A stretch of DNA of 64,000 nucleotides from Labyrinthula sp. Ha. Lineage: Eukaryota > Sar > Bigyra > Labyrinthulida > Labyrinthulaceae. The notes under the pieces were generated by a model. It did no database searches. It saw only the letters and a list, made by a program, of their open reading frames with translations, and had not been told where the DNA came from. Location: contig JAALGZ010000061.1 in NCBI GenBank assembly GCA_015227615.1, positions 62,001-126,000 on the forward strand, read 5' to 3'. Within the stretch, counting starts at the first letter, position 1. The number at the start of each line of letters is the position of its first letter. Made by a program: the position numbers and the translations under genes. Below, piece by piece: positions 61,714 to 64,000 of the stretch.

Positions 61714-64000
61714 TTGATAAATCAATATCAAAGGGTTTTAATAATACAAATTTAAAACTGAAAAGGTATTCAAGTAATCATAGATATTTAAAATTGACAT
61801 ATAGTTCTTCTTAAGGAAGAAAATATTTTATCATTGTTTTCATTGAGAAGACTCGATACTTTCAAATAACTCAAGATAATAGCATTTAAGAAAATGATTA
61901 ACAAATTTGACTAAAAGCACTAATATATACAAAAAAATATTCTCTAAAGAATGATTCAAATATATTAAATAGTAGAAGCAGAAGAAGAAATTTTTTTGTC
62001 TTTAATGAATTGGGTTAAACACATTTAAAAAAATATTCAAACACAGATAATAATGTTTTTGTAAACTAAATGTTTCATTAGAAAAGTTCAAAATTGGCAC
62101 CTCATAAATATTCACCAAAATATTTTTATATATTATCTAAATGAAAAATATACTGATAAATATAATATTCAATATCTCAGAAACTAAGTTTAAGGAAAGA
62201 ATGCAGTCATTAAAGAATATTTCTCTTGTATTAAAGAATTATATTGTTGATAAAGTTTTCTGTAAACTAATCGCAGCACCATTTTATTCTTAATGAAAAT
62301 GAGGATAAGAATAAAATACTTAAAGAGAATCTACTGCGAAACTAGATTGTCTTTTTCTCTTGAAAATCAATTGTTAAAATAGAATATTAGGTTAAATGCT
62401 TCTATAGTTTTTCTCCTATTTATAAGTAAGATCTAGAAAAAAAAGGAAAAAACCTAAAAAGTTTTTGGAGTGCTTCAACTGAAAGCGGAAAACCCTGGAT
62501 AGAATAGCTTGTCTTTAAGTTTAAGAGTGTTCGAAGTAAACAAATAATTGGAAACAGAAACGAAAAAGGAGTTAAAAGAATAATACATTCGTAAATAGCA
62601 AGTTGTATGCTATTTTTTAGTAAATAATCACTTCATATCTACATACTCAAAAAATCATCGAGAGAATCTTTCTCTTTTTTCTTGTTCAAGTATATTTTTC
62701 TCTTCGACCATATCTTGAATTCGAATCCAAAGTAAACTATTTATTCTATAGCCAAGATAATTAAAAACTAGTTTACTTTCTGTTTTCAAATAAATATCCA
62801 AAATAATATCAGGTGCAAAAATAAACCTAGCAAATGCTTTGAACACAAATGACTCTTTGATATCAACTTCTTCTAAAAACCAACAGATAATTCTTGTGAA
62901 AGCAACTAAACTTATTGGATGTCCAAAATTAATTTCTCTTCTGTTTCCATTAAGAAAATTAAACCTCGAATCTTTTACTTCAGGAAGTAATTCTGGAACA
63001 ATAAAACTGTTTTTTTCTCTTGGATAAACAAATAGAATTAAACTATGTAAAGCTAAGCTTAAAACATATTCTCTTTCATTTTTTGTGTATTGTTTTAATA
63101 AAACTTCAAATAAGTCTTTTCTTAATATTCCAAAATCAATATATTTTCTATAATTTGAAAATACTTTTTTATTTGTTCTAAAAGCAAGTTGATGAAAACT
63201 TTCATCACGAATAAAACTTCCCAGAGCTTGAGCTAAAAAAGAAGGTGCAAAAAATATAAAATTTTCACTTTCAGATAAATTTATATCTTTGAAATAAGAA
63301 ATTATTCCTTCTTCAGAATATATTTCTAACATTTCTTCCATTTCCTCTTCAGAAAAGTTACATTTTTTTGCTTTTAGTTTAAACTTTTCAAGTGTCATAT
63401 AATTTGATTCTTCACGACAATTATCCAAAAATAATACATAAACAGATTTGATCAATATACTTCGATCTGATAGGTTATCTTTGTTCATTAACTTCTCTTT
63501 TATTTCATTCTCACGACTCTTCTTAGAATTAATGGCGTTTTCAACAGGAAAAAAAATAGTTTCTTTATCTTCAAAAAGATTTAAATTCCCAGAAAGTTCA
63601 GAAATAAAGGATTCAAACAAAGAAATTACACTCTCAAGGTTTTTATTTTTCTTTAAGAAAGTATTTAAAAACGTTCCAATAAATGAAATTGGTGCTTTTG
63701 GAGTATTTCTTAAAATACTTTCGCACCAAAATTTAAGTCTAAGTAAATCTTTTTCTTTTAACTTTGTCAAATTAAAAACAACTAAATAAATAGCTTTTTT
63801 ATTCATAAAAATATGATGAACTGAAGAAAAAACTTCTTGTCCACCAAAATCATAAACACGTAAAAAAGAATCATAAGTTCTAAAATCCGAAGACACATAA
63901 GTTGTATATTGTTCAACAAAACTTTTCTCTCTTACAGTTCTCGTAATCAACTCATCTTCAAAATCTATGTTATATCTTGACTTTTCTTGAACTTCATCTT
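61714..64000. repeat. Segmental duplication, copy 2 (runs off the window)
   Basis: This matches 37945-40205 in direct orientation. The non-coding left part is diverged, with substitutions and several short indels. The coding part matches base for base as far as I could read, until the last 20 bp of the window, where three differences appear. The copy continues past base 64000. Confidence 0.93.
62655..64000 (-). CDS. ROCO-family protein, second copy (partial, continues past window end)
   Basis: This is the C-terminal part of a second LRR-Roc-COR protein. The predicted protein from the switch region (VYDFGGQEVFSS) to the stop is identical to the copy ending at 38875. The frame stays open to base 64000, where it reads DEVQEKSRYNIDF against GNVVQEESRYNIDF in copy 1, so at least two residues differ there. 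The P-loop and LRR region lie outside the window. It may be a functional paralogue kept alike by gene conversion. Confidence 0.85.
   Translation of the reverse strand, partial: DEVQEKSRYNIDFEDELITRTVREKSFVEQYTTYVSSDFRTYDSFLRVYDFGGQEVFSSVHHIFMNKKAIYLVVFNLTKLKEKDLLRLKFWCESILRNTPKAPISFIGTFLNTFLKKNKNLESVISLFESFISELSGNLNLFEDKETIFFPVENAINSKKSRENEIKEKLMNKDNLSDRSILIKSVYVLFLDNCREESNYMTLEKFKLKAKKCNFSEEEMEEMLEIYSEEGIISYFKDINLSESENFIFFAPSFLAQALGSFIRDESFHQLAFRTNKKVFSNYRKYIDFGILRKDLFEVLLKQYTKNEREYVLSLALHSLILFVYPREKNSFIVPELLPEVKDSRFNFLNGNRREINFGHPISLVAFTRIICWFLEEVDIKESFVFKAFARFIFAPDIILDIYLKTESKLVFNYLGYRINSLLWIRIQDMVEEKNILEQEKRERFSR

Noticed and set aside
1-64000. CRISPR arrays, bacterial operons or integrons
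   Set aside because: No regularly spaced direct repeats were seen, and spliceosomal introns and eukaryotic families make a prokaryotic reading untenable.

Overview
This window comes from the nuclear genome of a unicellular eukaryote, probably a heterotrophic protist. The genes are eukaryotic: a small Tim chaperone, a heterotrimeric G-alpha, eIF2B-alpha, eukaryotic-type glutamate-cysteine ligase, a Roc-COR GTPase and an AIG1/GIMAP-type GTPase. The DNA is very AT-rich and uses the standard code. Seven of the eight introns I placed by protein continuity are 29-31 nt long, GT...AG; the eighth is 47 nt. I cannot name the species. Tim10 implies a mitochondrial intermembrane space, and glutamate-cysteine ligase implies glutathione synthesis.

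Layout. 1-30.6 kb holds five islands of protein genes separated by 2-5.4 kb of non-coding DNA. Each island is a convergent pair whose stop codons nearly touch: Tim10 / chromodomain-RS-multi-TM protein (10 bp gap); CENPB-type HTH protein / G-alpha (64 bp); PH-like protein / PLA2-patatin lipase (4 bp overlap); GIMAP-type GTPase / eIF2B-alpha (4 bp overlap); and jacalin-repeat protein plus a small Lys-rich protein / glutamate-cysteine ligase (0 bp). A tRNA-Thr(UGU) lies 20 bp upstream of the eIF2B-alpha start on the same strand, with no T4 terminator for about 300 nt.

30.6-64 kb is a gene-poor desert. Its only recognisable host genes are two direct copies of an LRR-Roc-COR (ROCO) gene, at 38.9-40.8 kb and 62.7->64 kb. 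These look identical over about 1.3 kb of coding sequence while their flanks have diverged. Between them are retroelement fossils: Ty3/gypsy-like pol remains near 44.1-46.5 kb, a Ty1/copia-like RNase H tail near 50.1-50.5 kb, and two diverged LTR-like sequences at about 49.3-49.7 and 61.3-61.7 kb.

The genes do not form one pathway. The most unusual points are the tail-to-tail architecture with overlapping 3' ends, the tRNA joined to an mRNA, the chromodomain-RS-membrane protein (laid out like lamin B receptor), the jacalin-headed protein with about 24 Ser-Leu-rich repeats, and the homogenised ROCO pair. All functional statements rest on motif recognition by eye; no database search was run.
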